The notes under the pieces: generated by a model
What the model was told of the DNA's origin: nothing
Seen by the model: only the letters and a program-made list of their open reading frames with translations
The model's database searches: none
Assembly (NCBI GenBank): GCA_002402175.1
Contig: NVVJ01000001.1
Span: forward strand, 1-64,000
DNA length: 64,000 nucleotides
Reading direction: 5' to 3'
DNA from: SAR86 cluster bacterium
GTDB lineage: Bacteria > Pseudomonadota > Gammaproteobacteria > Pseudomonadales > Pseudohongiellaceae
Translations under genes and position numbers: made by a program
Shown: one piece after another, positions 8,154-18,098 of the stretch
How the letters are laid out: every line of letters starts with the position of its first letter
Position numbering within the stretch: position 1 is the first letter of the stretch

Positions 8154-9605
8154 TTATCGTAGTTGTAGTTGGAGCTCTTCGATATCTCGAATTTTTTGTT
8201 TGAGGCGCGCTTCTTCCGCTGGAGATGAGCCACTGTCGCTTTCTATTCGTAATGCGAAGCGTAGCTGCTCGCGGGCTCTTCTGTAATCCGATAATAATCT
8301 AAAATACTCAGCACGCGCCTGATGTACTTTACTAATATTCCCTGCCTGACCTTGAGTCTCAGCCAGCTGAGCCCAAAGCTGGTGGTCTTCTGTCCTCACT
8401 ATTGTATGCTTTTCCATAACGGCCGCTGCTTCGCTATAGTTGCGAGCCTCTATTAAAGCATCGACATAGGCCATAGTAAGAGGGTGGTTATTGGGGTTAA
8501 TCTCAAGATGCCGTTGTAAATACTCCAGGGCCTGACCAGGTTCGTTTTGAGAGCTCAGTATTTCTGCCTGAGTTACTACCAGACTGATTCGATTTGCATC
8601 TTTTTCAAGTAGCGGTGCCAGGGTTGCTGTGGCCAGGGTGTACTGTTTGTTTTCCCAATAGGCAATTACCAGTCCGTAGCGGTTGCTGTCTTTACTAAAG
8701 TCATCGCTGCTGTTTTCCAGACGCTGCTGATACTCCGTGACCATGCCGGACTTATCTTCGGCATAATGGCCTAGAACCCGGGCTCTCATAATTTGATATT
8801 CAAGGCTTTGGGAATAGGTTCTGGCCGGATATCGCGATACCCGCCCCCGGCTATCGGCAATGCGAGATTCGGTTAATGGATGGGTAAGAAGAAATTCAGG
8901 AGGCCGGCGTCCAAAGCGATTAATTGCGATTAACCGTTCAAACAGTGATGACATGCCGTCTGGATCGAAGCCTGCATTGAACATGGTGTCTTGTCCTACG
9001 CGGTCGGCTTCAGCTTCGTTGCTGCGGCTAAACCGTAGGCGACTGTCCACAGCCAGGCCCTGAGCCGCCGTGATGGCTGCTGTGCCATGGCTTGCATCTG
9101 AGGTGGCCATAATGATGACGCTGGCTAATAGCGCAGCAACCTGTGGTACCCGCCCGGCTTGCGCCTGGTCAATACCACGGGCGAAATGACGTTGGCTGAC
9201 ATGAGCAATCTCATGAGCCATCACCGATGCAAATTCAGCTTCAGTTTCGGCATTCAGGAACAGGCCGGTGTTAACACCGATAATTCCGCCTGGGGCCGCA
9301 AACGCATTTAGTGCTTCGCTGTCAATTATCACAAATGAGAGCCGGTGATCTTGCAACTGGCTATGGGAGGCGATTCGGTAAGTTAGGTTCTCGAGGTAAC
9401 TATTAAGCAAGGCATCGGGTATTGTCGGCGCGCTGCGTCGAATACTGCTTAGGAACTGCTGGCCCATGTCATGTTCCTGAGAAAGAGAAACAGTGCCGGA
9501 AATTCGATCTCCGAGGCTTGGTAACGAGGGTTGAGCTCCCACAGACAAAGACAAAAAGCCTGTGAAAATCAGTAGGATAGAGGATTTAGGCCAATGTTTG
9601 AGCAT
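8154..9605 (-). CDS. bepA: M48 beta-barrel assembly-enhancing protease BepA-like
   Basis: Periplasmic zinc metalloprotease/chaperone of the BepA (YfgC) family, which helps BAM and LptD assembly. After a signal peptide (ending VGAQ) comes an M48 domain with HEIAHVSQRH (HExxH) and the third ligand region EAEADRVG, then TPR-like repeats over the C-terminal half (EPGQALEYLQRHLEINPNNHPL). I start at the ATG at 9605 because the signal peptide then has a normal short N region; an in-frame ATG at 9644 would add 13 residues, and neither has a clear ribosome binding site. It is divergent from tusA. Confidence 0.88.
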   Translation of the reverse strand: MLKHWPKSSILLIFTGFLSLSVGAQPSLPSLGDRISGTVSLSQEHDMGQQFLSSIRRSAPTIPDALLNSYLENLTYRIASHSQLQDHRLSFVIIDSEALNAFAAPGGIIGVNTGLFLNAETEAEFASVMAHEIAHVSQRHFARGIDQAQAGRVPQVAALLASVIIMATSDASHGTAAITAAQGLAVDSRLRFSRSNEAEADRVGQDTMFNAGFDPDGMSSLFERLIAINRFGRRPPEFLLTHPLTESRIADSRGRVSRYPARTYSQSLEYQIMRARVLGHYAEDKSGMVTEYQQRLENSSDDFSKDSNRYGLVIAYWENKQYTLATATLAPLLEKDANRISLVVTQAEILSSQNEPGQALEYLQRHLEINPNNHPLTMAYVDALIEARNYSEAAAVMEKHTIVRTEDHQLWAQLAETQGQAGNISKVHQARAEYFRLLSDYRRAREQLRFALRIESDSGSSPAEEARLKQKIRDIEELQLQLR

Positions 9606-9736
9606 AAGTTTAATCACGACACTATATTGAACCGAGACTACCATAAATTATTGCGTCAAACCGCTTAAGTTTACTGCAGGTTTAAAAGCGTTATGAATAA
9701 TAGGCATTAACCGCCATTGCTTGATAAAATGCAGCG

Positions 9737-9970
9737 ATGGATATAAATGCCGATATAGAGATAGATCTTAGCGGGCTGCAATGCCCAATGCCTTTGCTAA
9801 AGGCTAAACTTGCCTTGAACAATATGGATTCGCAACAAATACTGAAAGTAGTGGCAACCGACCCTGGTTCTGAAAAAGATTTTCATCTTTTTATACAACA
9901 AAGTGATCATCAGATTCTTCATTTCCAGAAAGACGAAGCTGCCTACTGCTACTGGATCAAGAAAGGTTAG
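9737..9970 (+). CDS. tusA: Sulfur carrier protein TusA-like
   Basis: A 77-residue SirA/TusA-fold protein with the motif LSGLQCPMPLLKAK, in which Cys16 is the persulfide carrier. TusA family members pass sulfur for tRNA 2-thiouridine synthesis and related routes; the exact recipient cannot be told from the sequence. It lies directly upstream of a PerM-type permease and dapA, a recurring arrangement in gammaproteobacteria. Full length. Confidence 0.85.
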   Translation: MDINADIEIDLSGLQCPMPLLKAKLALNNMDSQQILKVVATDPGSEKDFHLFIQQSDHQILHFQKDEAAYCYWIKKG

Positions 9971-9995
9971 TCGTTCATTAGGGAATTTTTGAGAA

Positions 9996-11087
9996 ATGAA
10001 AAAATTGGTTAACGATTTTATTGATCGTTATTTTCACGATGAAGAATCCATTATTCTGGTGTTGTTACTAATATCAGGTCTTGTGATTCTGTTATTTTTT
10101 GGCGGCGTACTAGCGCCTCTGATTACAGCGATTATCATTGCTTATCTCATGCAGGGCCTGGTGAATATTCTGCTTCGCTATGGGGTTTCGGCGCGCCTTG
10201 CTTTCGTTGTTGTATACACCGTGTTCATAGGTGTATTTCTGTTGATGCTGCTGTTCTTGCTTCCCAGTGCCTGGGACCAATTACGCCGACTAATAAGTGA
10301 ACTGCCAAACTTAATAAGTCAGGGCCAGTCATCCCTAATGCTATTGCCGGAAAATTATCCTAATCTGTTTTCGGAACAGCAAATCCTAGACTTCATTGGC
10401 GGCATGCGAGGGGAGCTAGGCGGCTATGGGCAATCTGTGCTGGAGTATTCTCTGGCCAGTATTCCGAGCATTATCGGCTGGATTATATTTCTGGTTCTGG
10501 TGCCTATCCTGGTTTTTTTCGTGATGAAGGACAAAATTGAACTGATGAAATGGGCAGGAAATTTTCTGCCGCGCAACCGCCCATTGATGACACGAATCTG
10601 GATAGAAATGGATCAGCAGATTTCGAATTATATTCGAGGTAAAGTGCTGGAAATTTTCATCGTTGGCAGTGTTAGCTATGTGATGTTCGTGGCTTTAGGT
10701 ATTAATTATGCCTTGCTGTTATCTGTGCTGGTGGGCTTGTCAGTCATTGTGCCTTACATCGGCGCGACGGTGGTTACATTTCCAGTGGCAGCGGTTGCCT
10801 ATGCTCAATGGGGTATCGGCGGTGAATTTTACGCGGTGGTAATTGCCTACGGTATTTTGCAGCTAATAGACGGGAATGTCCTGGTGCCGGTTATTTTCTC
10901 TGAGGCGGTAAATTTACATCCGGTGGCGATTATAGCGGCAGTATTGGTATTTGGCGGGATATGGGGGCTTGCTGGAGTATTTTTTGCAATCCCTCTGGCT
11001 ACTTTAGTAAAGGCTATAATTAACTCCTGGCCTGGTAAGCTGCACGCGATTGCTATCAGTGGGCAAGAAGATAGCAATGAAGCCTAG
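9996..11087 (+). CDS. AI-2E family (PerM-like) membrane permease
   Basis: A 363-residue polytopic inner-membrane protein of the AI-2E transporter/PerM family. Hydrophobic segments lie around residues 17-50, 62-92, 150-180, 205-290 and 305-345. The family runs SVLVGLSVIVPYIGATVVTFPV and LVPVIFSEAVNLHPVAII are visible. Substrates of this family are mostly unproven, so I do not assign one. A ribosome-binding GGGAA lies upstream of ATG 9996. It is 25 bases after tusA and followed by dapA. Confidence 0.85.
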   Translation: MKKLVNDFIDRYFHDEESIILVLLLISGLVILLFFGGVLAPLITAIIIAYLMQGLVNILLRYGVSARLAFVVVYTVFIGVFLLMLLFLLPSAWDQLRRLISELPNLISQGQSSLMLLPENYPNLFSEQQILDFIGGMRGELGGYGQSVLEYSLASIPSIIGWIIFLVLVPILVFFVMKDKIELMKWAGNFLPRNRPLMTRIWIEMDQQISNYIRGKVLEIFIVGSVSYVMFVALGINYALLLSVLVGLSVIVPYIGATVVTFPVAAVAYAQWGIGGEFYAVVIAYGILQLIDGNVLVPVIFSEAVNLHPVAIIAAVLVFGGIWGLAGVFFAIPLATLVKAIINSWPGKLHAIAISGQEDSNEA

Positions 11088-11144
11088 TGCCTGTGGTAAA
11101 ATCTTACTTCTAGTTTTCTCAGTACGAATTCCAGCAGGGAATCA

Positions 11145-12044
11145 ATGAACAGCAACATCCGTGGCAGTATCGTAGCAATAGTGACCCCTATGCATATGGA
11201 TGGTTCACTGGACTTACCCGCACTCAACAAATTACTTGAATGGCATATCGAATCAGCTACCAGTGCTGTAGTAGTGGTGGGCACTACTGGAGAGTCAGCG
11301 ACTCTTACAAATGATGAACATTGCAATCTGGTAGAGCATTGTGTGAAGCAGGTTAATGGTCGAATACCTGTTATTGCCGGTACAGGTTCTAACAATACCA
11401 GCGAGGCTCTGTATTTTACCCAGGCGGCAAAAGACAACGGAGCGGATGCCGCTTTGCTAGTAACGCCATACTATAATCGACCATCGCAGGAAGGCTTATA
11501 TCAGCACTTCAAGGTCATTGCTGAGGCTGTTGATATTCCGCAAATTCTTTACAATGTACCGGGACGTACAGCCTGTGACCTGGCATTGGAAACTGTAGAT
11601 CGGCTAGCAGACCTTGAAAATATCGTGGGTATTAAAGATGCAACAGGCGATATGGCGCGAGGGATTGAGCTTATAGAGAAGGTTGGAGACAGGTTGGCCG
11701 TATACTGTGGTGAAGATGCGATTACTCTGCCGTTAATACTAGCAGGGGCGTCCGGTACTATTTCAGTGACGGCTAACATTGCACCGGTATTAATGGCTGA
11801 AATGTGCTCTTTTGCACTTGCAGGTGATAAGGCCGCGGCACAAGCGGTGGATGATAAACTGGCTTTGCTTCATCAAAATTTGTTTCTTGAAGCAAACCCT
11901 GTTCCGGTAAAATGGGCATTGCAGCAAATGGGCATGCTCCAGAGTGGAATTAGATTACCTCTGGTGGAACTAGATGCTCAATATCACGTCAAAGTTAGTG
12001 AAGCACTAATGGCGGCTGGCATAAGCCTGTCTGAAGCCGCTTAG
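11145..12044 (+). CDS. dapA: 4-hydroxy-tetrahydrodipicolinate synthase DapA
   Basis: Condenses pyruvate and aspartate semialdehyde in lysine/diaminopimelate synthesis. Motifs: GTTGESATL for the pyruvate pocket, TPYYNRPSQEGLYQHF with the catalytic tyrosine, NVPGRT, and the Schiff-base lysine in NIVGIKDATGDMARG at about residue 164. The length of 299 residues is normal. The next gene is bamC, the same pairing as in E. coli. Confidence 0.95.
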   Translation: MNSNIRGSIVAIVTPMHMDGSLDLPALNKLLEWHIESATSAVVVVGTTGESATLTNDEHCNLVEHCVKQVNGRIPVIAGTGSNNTSEALYFTQAAKDNGADAALLVTPYYNRPSQEGLYQHFKVIAEAVDIPQILYNVPGRTACDLALETVDRLADLENIVGIKDATGDMARGIELIEKVGDRLAVYCGEDAITLPLILAGASGTISVTANIAPVLMAEMCSFALAGDKAAAQAVDDKLALLHQNLFLEANPVPVKWALQQMGMLQSGIRLPLVELDAQYHVKVSEALMAAGISLSEAA

Positions 12045-12120
12045 CCTGTGCATTTAGTACGTATTAATATGTGTTTAACAATAAATTTAATGTTCGCTCA
12101 GGAATCAGGATTTATATTTG

Positions 12121-13173
12121 ATGTTTAAGTTTTTGCTCCTCAGTAGTTTAGCGATGGCTCTAAGTGCCTGTAATTATCTTGCAGGTGAGAACGGTATGTT
12201 CAGAGATCGTGCCGGTGATTACCTCGAGGCGCCGATAGTCGCTGCGATGACAATCCCCGATGAGCTAGACAGTTACACGCTTGATCAGCTGTATGTTATT
12301 CCCACCCAACTTGAGGTGACGGCGGAACCCTTCGATGGTGTTCCAATGCCTAAGCCTATCGAGACTAGAGGGCGTGAGGGAGTCGTTATTCAAAACCTGG
12401 GCGATCGCCGCTGGATTGTTTTAGATGCGACACCCGGACAAGTGTGGCCTCTGGTTCGCGATTACTGGTCGCAGTTACAGGTTGTGCTTGACTATGAAAA
12501 CCCTGGTAATGGCGTTATGGAAACCTCCTGGCTAGAAGTTGATAGCAACCTAGATACACGACACAAGTATAGAATGACTATAGAACCGGGCCTACATTCG
12601 GGTTACTCCGAAATTTACGCGCTGCATGTAGAAACTCCTAGAAGTGAACCAGCACCGCTTATAACTACATGGCCGGAAACTTCGACTTCACTGGATAAAG
12701 AAAGACAGATCCTTGATACATTGTCACAGTACTTAGCTGACCGTAATGATGTTTATCAGTCCTCCTCTGCAAGTTTGTTAGCAGGAAGTATCGAAGCTGA
12801 ACGCAAAGCAAATATTGTTGAGAACGAAGCAGGTGCTCAGGTGTTGGAATTGCGCGTGGATTATAGGCGTGCCTGGGTGTTGGTTCGCTCTGCCCTGGAG
12901 TCAGCTGATATAAATATACTGGATAGTGATCGCGACTTGTCTATTTTTAATGTCAGATTTTCCGGAATTCAAGAAGACGAGGATGAGCCAGGATTTATTG
13001 GAAGAATTTTTGGCGGCGGCAACGATGGGGAAGCTCAAGAGAGAGATTTCAGTGTTCGTCTGCTGGAGGAAGACACTACAGTAACGGTAGTTGCTGAGCT
13101 GTTAGAAGCCGCTGATGACCTGGCTCCACTTATTGAAGAGCTGTTGCAGGCTATTAACAATAACCTAACTTAA
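12121..13173 (+). CDS. bamC: Outer membrane assembly lipoprotein BamC (NlpB)
   Basis: Accessory lipoprotein of the BAM complex. The signal peptide ends in the lipobox LSAC before NYLAGENG, followed by two helix-grip domains, the second starting near LELRVDYRRAWVLVRSALES. About 350 residues, similar to E. coli BamC. I use the ATG at 12121; an in-frame TTG at 12118 adds one residue. Position directly after dapA supports the call. The acidic segment EDEDEPGFIGRIFGG inside the second domain resembles insertions in other marine homologues. Confidence 0.85.
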   Translation: MFKFLLLSSLAMALSACNYLAGENGMFRDRAGDYLEAPIVAAMTIPDELDSYTLDQLYVIPTQLEVTAEPFDGVPMPKPIETRGREGVVIQNLGDRRWIVLDATPGQVWPLVRDYWSQLQVVLDYENPGNGVMETSWLEVDSNLDTRHKYRMTIEPGLHSGYSEIYALHVETPRSEPAPLITTWPETSTSLDKERQILDTLSQYLADRNDVYQSSSASLLAGSIEAERKANIVENEAGAQVLELRVDYRRAWVLVRSALESADINILDSDRDLSIFNVRFSGIQEDEDEPGFIGRIFGGGNDGEAQERDFSVRLLEEDTTVTVVAELLEAADDLAPLIEELLQAINNNLT

Positions 13174-13198
13174 AAGTCGTAATATCTAAAGGTCAGTC

Positions 13199-14584
13199 AT
13201 GATCGGTATCGAAATGCTTCTACTTGGGATTCCGCTAATAGTAGCCGTAGTGATTGTGTTCATTTTATTGAGTCAGTCTCAACGGCTAAAGCTTGCAGAA
13301 TTATCATCAAGAGAAAGACTTTCTGCAAAAGAAACAGAATTACATAAAACTTTAGAGGCTCTCGAAAAAGCGCAAACTGACAACGACGCACTAAAAAACG
13401 AGGTTCAACTGCATCGTGAGCAAAAAGCCAGCCTGGCAACCAGCCTGGATTTAGAGCGTAAACAGTTTGAGGAAAAACTAACATTACTCGACGAGTCAAA
13501 AGAGCAATTAACAATTGCCTTCAAAAACATTGCTAATGAAATATTCGAAGACAAGAGCAAGAAATTTGTAGCTAATAATAAAGAAAGCCTCGCTACTGTG
13601 TTAAACCCGTTGCAGGATAAAATCCAACAATTCGAAAAGCGAGTTGAAGAAACTTACGACAAAGAATCCAAAGAAAGATTTTCCTTAGCTAAGGAAATAA
13701 AAAATCTGCAGGAGCTAAACAGCAAGATTAGTGAAGACGCTGTGAACCTTACTAATGCTCTAAAAGGAGACAACAAAGCCCAGGGTAGTTGGGGCGAGTT
13801 CATTCTTGAATCAGTGTTGGAGAAATCGGGTCTGGTAAAAGGCAGAGAATATGAAGTTCAGGTAAGCCTTAAGGCCGAAGATGGTTCAAAGTTTCAGCCT
13901 GATGTTGTAGTTCACCTGCCCGAGTCGCGAGACATCATTATCGACTCGAAAGTCTCACTTAAAGCCTGGGATGCCTTCTGTTCCAGTGATAACGAAGAGT
14001 CTAAATCTGATTTATTGAAGCAGCACATTCAATCTATCCGGCAGCATGTTAAATCCTTGTCAGGAAAAGATTATCAGAAATTGGAAGGCGTAAATTCTCT
14101 GGATTATGTGTTTCTGTTTATGCCAATAGAAGCAGCCTATTCAATTGCAATTCAGAATGATCCTGAATTGAATCACTATGCCTTTGACAGAAACATTATT
14201 TTTGTTGGGCCAACAACATTGTTGACTACGTTGAAAACGGTGCAGAACTTGTGGCGTCTCGCGCAACAGAACAAGAACGCCACTGAAATAGCCAAGCAAG
14301 CCGGCGCCCTGTATGACAAATTTGTAGGTTTTGTTGAAGACCTTGATGAAATAGGCTTGAAAATTGACGCCAGTAAGAAGAGTTTTGATAAAGCTCATAA
14401 TAAGCTGCATTCTGGTCGTGGCAATCTGATCAAAAGAGTCGAAACATTAAAACAGCTAGGGGCAAAGACGTCCAAGAAGCAAAAGACGGAGTCTTTGGAT
14501 GTAGCATTGGACGCAGATAAAGACTCTATTGCGGCGCCGATTTCTGATTCAGACCAGGGAGAAGATGAAAATACAAGGCATTGA
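13199..14584 (+). CDS. rmuC: RmuC family DNA recombination protein
   Basis: RmuC-type protein implicated in limiting inversions and rearrangements. It has a membrane anchor (about residues 3-25), a long coiled coil (about 35-190) and a PD-(D/E)xK-like nuclease domain with GSWGEFILESVLEKSGL, FQPDVVVHLPESRDIIIDSKVSL and YVFLFMPIEAAY. Length 461 residues. It lies 25 bases after bamC, a different neighbour from E. coli, and is probably in the same transcript as dapA-bamC. Confidence 0.9.
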   Translation: MIGIEMLLLGIPLIVAVVIVFILLSQSQRLKLAELSSRERLSAKETELHKTLEALEKAQTDNDALKNEVQLHREQKASLATSLDLERKQFEEKLTLLDESKEQLTIAFKNIANEIFEDKSKKFVANNKESLATVLNPLQDKIQQFEKRVEETYDKESKERFSLAKEIKNLQELNSKISEDAVNLTNALKGDNKAQGSWGEFILESVLEKSGLVKGREYEVQVSLKAEDGSKFQPDVVVHLPESRDIIIDSKVSLKAWDAFCSSDNEESKSDLLKQHIQSIRQHVKSLSGKDYQKLEGVNSLDYVFLFMPIEAAYSIAIQNDPELNHYAFDRNIIFVGPTTLLTTLKTVQNLWRLAQQNKNATEIAKQAGALYDKFVGFVEDLDEIGLKIDASKKSFDKAHNKLHSGRGNLIKRVETLKQLGAKTSKKQKTESLDVALDADKDSIAAPISDSDQGEDENTRH

Positions 14585-14636
14585 TTGTCGTCGGTAACGG
14601 GGAATTCATCTGCACTATATTTACTATCAGCTCCAT

Positions 14637-15233
14637 ATGCTAAATGACATAAAGAAGTTCCTTCTTTGCGATACTCCCGATGCATGGTTAACAGAGGCGA
14701 TTAAACAACAGCCTTGTTTGTTAATAGACCATGCCAATTGCGAAAAAAAAGCCGCCGCTACGGCAATGAATCTCATGTACAGGCACACCACAAAGCCTGA
14801 GCTGTTGAAAAAAATGTCTCAGTTGGCAAGAGAAGAGCTGTTGCATTTTGAACAAGTGGTTGAGATTCTTCAAGCAAGAGGAATCAAATACACCAGGCTT
14901 AGCCCATCTCGTTATGCTTCTTCGCTTAGAGAGCTAATTCGGGATAATGAACAACAGCAACTTGTGGATACTCTGATAGTAGGCGCTGTAATAGAAGCTC
15001 GATCGTGTGAGCGTTTTTATAGAATAGCGCCTTTGCTGGATGCAAAACTGGAGAAGTTCTATACAAGTCTTTTGAAATCGGAATCAAGGCATTTTCTCGA
15101 CTATCTGTCTCTCGCAAAATTGTATAGTGATGATGACATAGATGCCCGGGTGCGAAAATTTCTTGAAACCGAAGCTGATTTAATTACAAGCCCAGATGAC
15201 TGCTTTCGGTTTCACAGTGGCGTTCCGGTCTAG
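14637..15233 (+). CDS. miaE: tRNA-(ms2io6A37) hydroxylase MiaE
   Basis: Non-haem diiron monooxygenase that hydroxylates the isopentenyl group of ms2i6A37 in tRNAs. It is a four-helix ferritin-like protein of 198 residues with iron-ligand motifs REELLHFEQV, EARSCERFYRI and SESRHFLDYLSLA. It implies that the organism has MiaA and MiaB, which are not in the window. It is convergent with the next gene. Confidence 0.92.
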   Translation: MLNDIKKFLLCDTPDAWLTEAIKQQPCLLIDHANCEKKAAATAMNLMYRHTTKPELLKKMSQLAREELLHFEQVVEILQARGIKYTRLSPSRYASSLRELIRDNEQQQLVDTLIVGAVIEARSCERFYRIAPLLDAKLEKFYTSLLKSESRHFLDYLSLAKLYSDDDIDARVRKFLETEADLITSPDDCFRFHSGVPV

Positions 15234-15268
15234 GCAAAACTCGTCATTGTGTTCGTACCGAATATTCT

Positions 15269-15787
15269 TCAGTTTTGGCAGCTTTCAGGTCGATTTAAAT
15301 TTTCGCCGAGTTTTTCTTCAAGAACTTGCAGTGGTGCACATGGTATTTGATTGTTGCCAAGCAGACTCACCGAAACGAGTGAGGGAATACCAAGAAGGAC
15401 AGAAATGTCGGTAATGACATTGTTCATCAAATTCAGCCCGCCAAGTTGTGTTAGTTCTTCAAGAGGGGTGATGTTACTTATATTGTTGTTTCCCAGGTCA
15501 AGAAAACGTAGCTGAGCAAGTTGTCCAATATTCCCAAGGTCAGTGATTTCAGAATTTGCACAGGATAATACCGTCAGTAATGCGGCATTTTGCAAACCTT
15601 GTTGCTGCATTGCCAAATTGACACAGCCCTGCAAGTTCGCATCGGCTAGTTGGCCTGCGATTAGCCTGCCGTTGGGGTCGAATACGGCTTGGTTATTTAT
15701 TGACACAGTAAACTGTTGCGAACACGACGCAAGAACAAAAGCGATCAAGCAGCTGGTAATGGTTGTTTTGGTAAATTTCAATTTCAT
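15269..15787 (-). CDS. Leucine-rich repeat lipoprotein
   Basis: Small envelope lipoprotein. From ATG 15787 the signal peptide ends in the lipobox VLASC. After about 60 residues come short SDS22/internalin-like leucine-rich repeats of about 22 residues (QLAQLRFLDLGNNNISNITP, then ELTQLGGLNLMNNVITDISV, then IPSLVSVSLLGNNQIPCAPL). It probably serves in protein binding at the cell surface or periplasm, but the partner is unknown. An upstream in-frame ATG at 15844 would add 19 polar residues before the signal peptide and is less likely. Standalone, convergent with miaE. Confidence 0.75.
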   Translation of the reverse strand: MKLKFTKTTITSCLIAFVLASCSQQFTVSINNQAVFDPNGRLIAGQLADANLQGCVNLAMQQQGLQNAALLTVLSCANSEITDLGNIGQLAQLRFLDLGNNNISNITPLEELTQLGGLNLMNNVITDISVLLGIPSLVSVSLLGNNQIPCAPLQVLEEKLGENLNRPESCQN

Positions 15788-16038
15788 TTTTTTACAGTTT
15801 TGCCTGTTTTGTAAATAGTCGTGTAGTTTCGTTATTGCCGGCAAAATCGCTATAGATTCTGTCTGGCTGTCACTTTGTAATAGTCTGCGCTAACACAACA
15901 CTAATACGACATAGTGCCGTCGCACGGGGCGCTACACTGGCATTTCGACTAGTTCCCAGTTAGTATGCGATGGTTTTGCCATTGTCAGGATTGAAACCCT
16001 TTCTCTGGTAATTGTCCAATAAATCTAAGGAAAATGGT

Positions 16039-16740
16039 ATGAATGCATTGATACGCAAGAGTAAGCTTCTTATTGCACTGACAGGTTTGCTTGTTACGTC
16101 GCCTGGCTTCGCGCAGGGTGATGTGGATCTTGAAAATGAAGATGATCAGATCGCTTATTCTATCGGTGTAAATATCGGTACGAGTCTTGTGAACCAGCAA
16201 ATACTAGAAGGTATTGAGTTAGACACATTTGTCGTTGGTATGCTGGATGCGATTAATAGCGATCTAAAAATGACTGAGGAAGAAATGTTTGCTGCCATTC
16301 AAACTTTCCAGCAACGCATGGCGGATGCTCAGCAAGCAGAGTTACAGGGCAATATAGATGCCAGCATGGAATACTTAAGCCTGAATGCAGACAAAGAAGG
16401 GGTGGTGGTACTAGATTCAGGTCTGCAATACCTGATCCTTGAAACAGGGCCAGTGGGAGGCACGTCTCCGGAGCTTAGTGATTCGGTACTGGCGCATTAC
16501 CATGGCACGCTTACCGACGGAAGCGTGTTTGACAGTTCTGTCGATAGAGGTGAGCCAGCGCAATTTGGTGTGTCACAGGTTATTAGCGGCTGGACAGAAG
16601 CATTACAGCTCATGACTGTAGGTGACAAATGGCGTTTGTTTATTCCTCCAGGCATGGCTTATGGTGAAGCATCTCCTACGCCAGCTATCCCACCTAATTC
16701 TGCGCTAATATTTGATGTGGAATTGTTGGAGATTCGCTAG
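16039..16740 (+). CDS. FKBP-type peptidyl-prolyl cis-trans isomerase, periplasmic (Mip/FkpA-like)
   Basis: Signal peptide (ending GFAQ), an N-terminal helical dimerisation domain (about residues 30-115, starting with IAYSIGVNIGTSL) and a C-terminal FKBP domain with HYHGTLTDGSVFDSS, VISGWTEALQLMTVG and IPPGMAYGE. Assists proline isomerisation and folding of envelope proteins. ATG 16039 has AAGGA (16027-16031) at good spacing; the in-frame start upstream at 16012 lacks this. Confidence 0.92.
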   Translation: MNALIRKSKLLIALTGLLVTSPGFAQGDVDLENEDDQIAYSIGVNIGTSLVNQQILEGIELDTFVVGMLDAINSDLKMTEEEMFAAIQTFQQRMADAQQAELQGNIDASMEYLSLNADKEGVVVLDSGLQYLILETGPVGGTSPELSDSVLAHYHGTLTDGSVFDSSVDRGEPAQFGVSQVISGWTEALQLMTVGDKWRLFIPPGMAYGEASPTPAIPPNSALIFDVELLEIR

Positions 16741-16783
16741 GAATTACTGAAATTAAAATTCAATATTTAGTGAAAACTGATTA

Positions 16784-18082
16784 ATGGAAAAAGAAAGCTT
16801 CAACACTGGATTGCTGCAATTTTTGCAGCAATCCCCCACACCTTTTCACGCCGTAGCTTCGATGTCCGCTATATTGGAGCAAGCAGGCTTTAGGCTTCTT
16901 AGCGAATCAGATTCGTGGAAACTAGAAAACAATACCTCCTATTATGTTGTGCGTAATGATTCTGCGATCATTGCTTTCAAGACAGGTAGGGGTGACCTTG
17001 CGAAAACGGGTCTAAGAATCGCAGGCGCTCATACCGATAGCCCATGTTTAAAAATCAAACCAAGTCCAGAAGTGTCCAGTCAGAATTATCAACAACTAGG
17101 TGTTGAGGTTTATGGTGGGGCACTGTTACATCCGTGGTTTGATCGGGATTTGTCGATTGCAGGGCGAGTTGACTATCAAACTGACGGTGGTGAGCTTGAA
17201 TCAGCGTTAATCGACTTCAAGGAGCCAGTTGCCTTTATTCCCAGTTTAGCGATACATCTTGATCGAACCGCCAACGAAGGCCGAAAGATCAACAAGCAAA
17301 AAGAACTACCAGCGATCCTTCTGCAATTAGCTAAAGATGAGAGCTTTGACTTCGATCTATTTTTACTCGAGCATTTACAGAAAGTAACAGGGAAAATCAC
17401 AGCAGCGAAAGTGCTATCCCATGAGCTGCTGCTTTACGATACCCAGGCGCCGTCTTTAGTTGGCTTTGATAAGCAATTTCTTGCCTCTGCCAGGCTAGAT
17501 AATTTGCTGAGTTGTTACCTTTGCTTAATAGCACTAATTGAGAGTGAGGATGATTTTGCCAGCGTGCTGGTGTGTAACGATCATGAAGAAGTTGGCTCGG
17601 TATCAACTTCTGGCGCTGAAGGACCTTTTCTTAAATCAGTGCTTGAAAGAATGCAGGGCTCCGCTCAATCCACAATTGACGGTTTCGATAGAGCCATACA
17701 TAACTCTGTCTTGCTTTCGGTGGATAATGCTCACGGAGCGCATCCAAACTTTGCTGATAAGCATGATGAACACCATCGGCCACTATTAAATTCCGGGCCG
17801 GTTATTAAAATAAACGCTAATCAACGATACGCCAGCAATAGCCAGTCAGTTGCGCTCTTTAAATCTCTTTGTAATAAATTGAATATCGCCCATCAATCAT
17901 TTGTGATGCGCAGTGATATGGCATGCGGAAGTACCATTGGGCCTATTACTGCCGCTTCCCTGGGAGTTACTACAGTAGATGTAGGAGTGGCTAGCTTTGC
18001 CATGCATTCTATTCGAGAATTTGCTGGCATTGATGATGTGCAGGCGTTGGCAACAGTTATAACGGCTTTCTACAGTCGTTGA
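16784..18082 (+). CDS. apeB: M18 family aspartyl aminopeptidase
   Basis: Cytoplasmic dinuclear-zinc aminopeptidase of the M18 family (prefers acidic N-terminal residues in characterised members). Metal-site motifs are visible: GAHTDSPCLKIKP, the DNLLSC region, CNDHEEVGS with the catalytic Glu, and DNAHGAHPNFADKHD. The C-terminal SDMACGSTIGPI and AMHSIREFAG also fit. 432 residues, family length. Convergent with mnmC, with 16 bases between the stops. Confidence 0.92.
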   Translation: MEKESFNTGLLQFLQQSPTPFHAVASMSAILEQAGFRLLSESDSWKLENNTSYYVVRNDSAIIAFKTGRGDLAKTGLRIAGAHTDSPCLKIKPSPEVSSQNYQQLGVEVYGGALLHPWFDRDLSIAGRVDYQTDGGELESALIDFKEPVAFIPSLAIHLDRTANEGRKINKQKELPAILLQLAKDESFDFDLFLLEHLQKVTGKITAAKVLSHELLLYDTQAPSLVGFDKQFLASARLDNLLSCYLCLIALIESEDDFASVLVCNDHEEVGSVSTSGAEGPFLKSVLERMQGSAQSTIDGFDRAIHNSVLLSVDNAHGAHPNFADKHDEHHRPLLNSGPVIKINANQRYASNSQSVALFKSLCNKLNIAHQSFVMRSDMACGSTIGPITAASLGVTTVDVGVASFAMHSIREFAGIDDVQALATVITAFYSR

Positions 18083-18098
18083 GCCGATTATTTACGAC

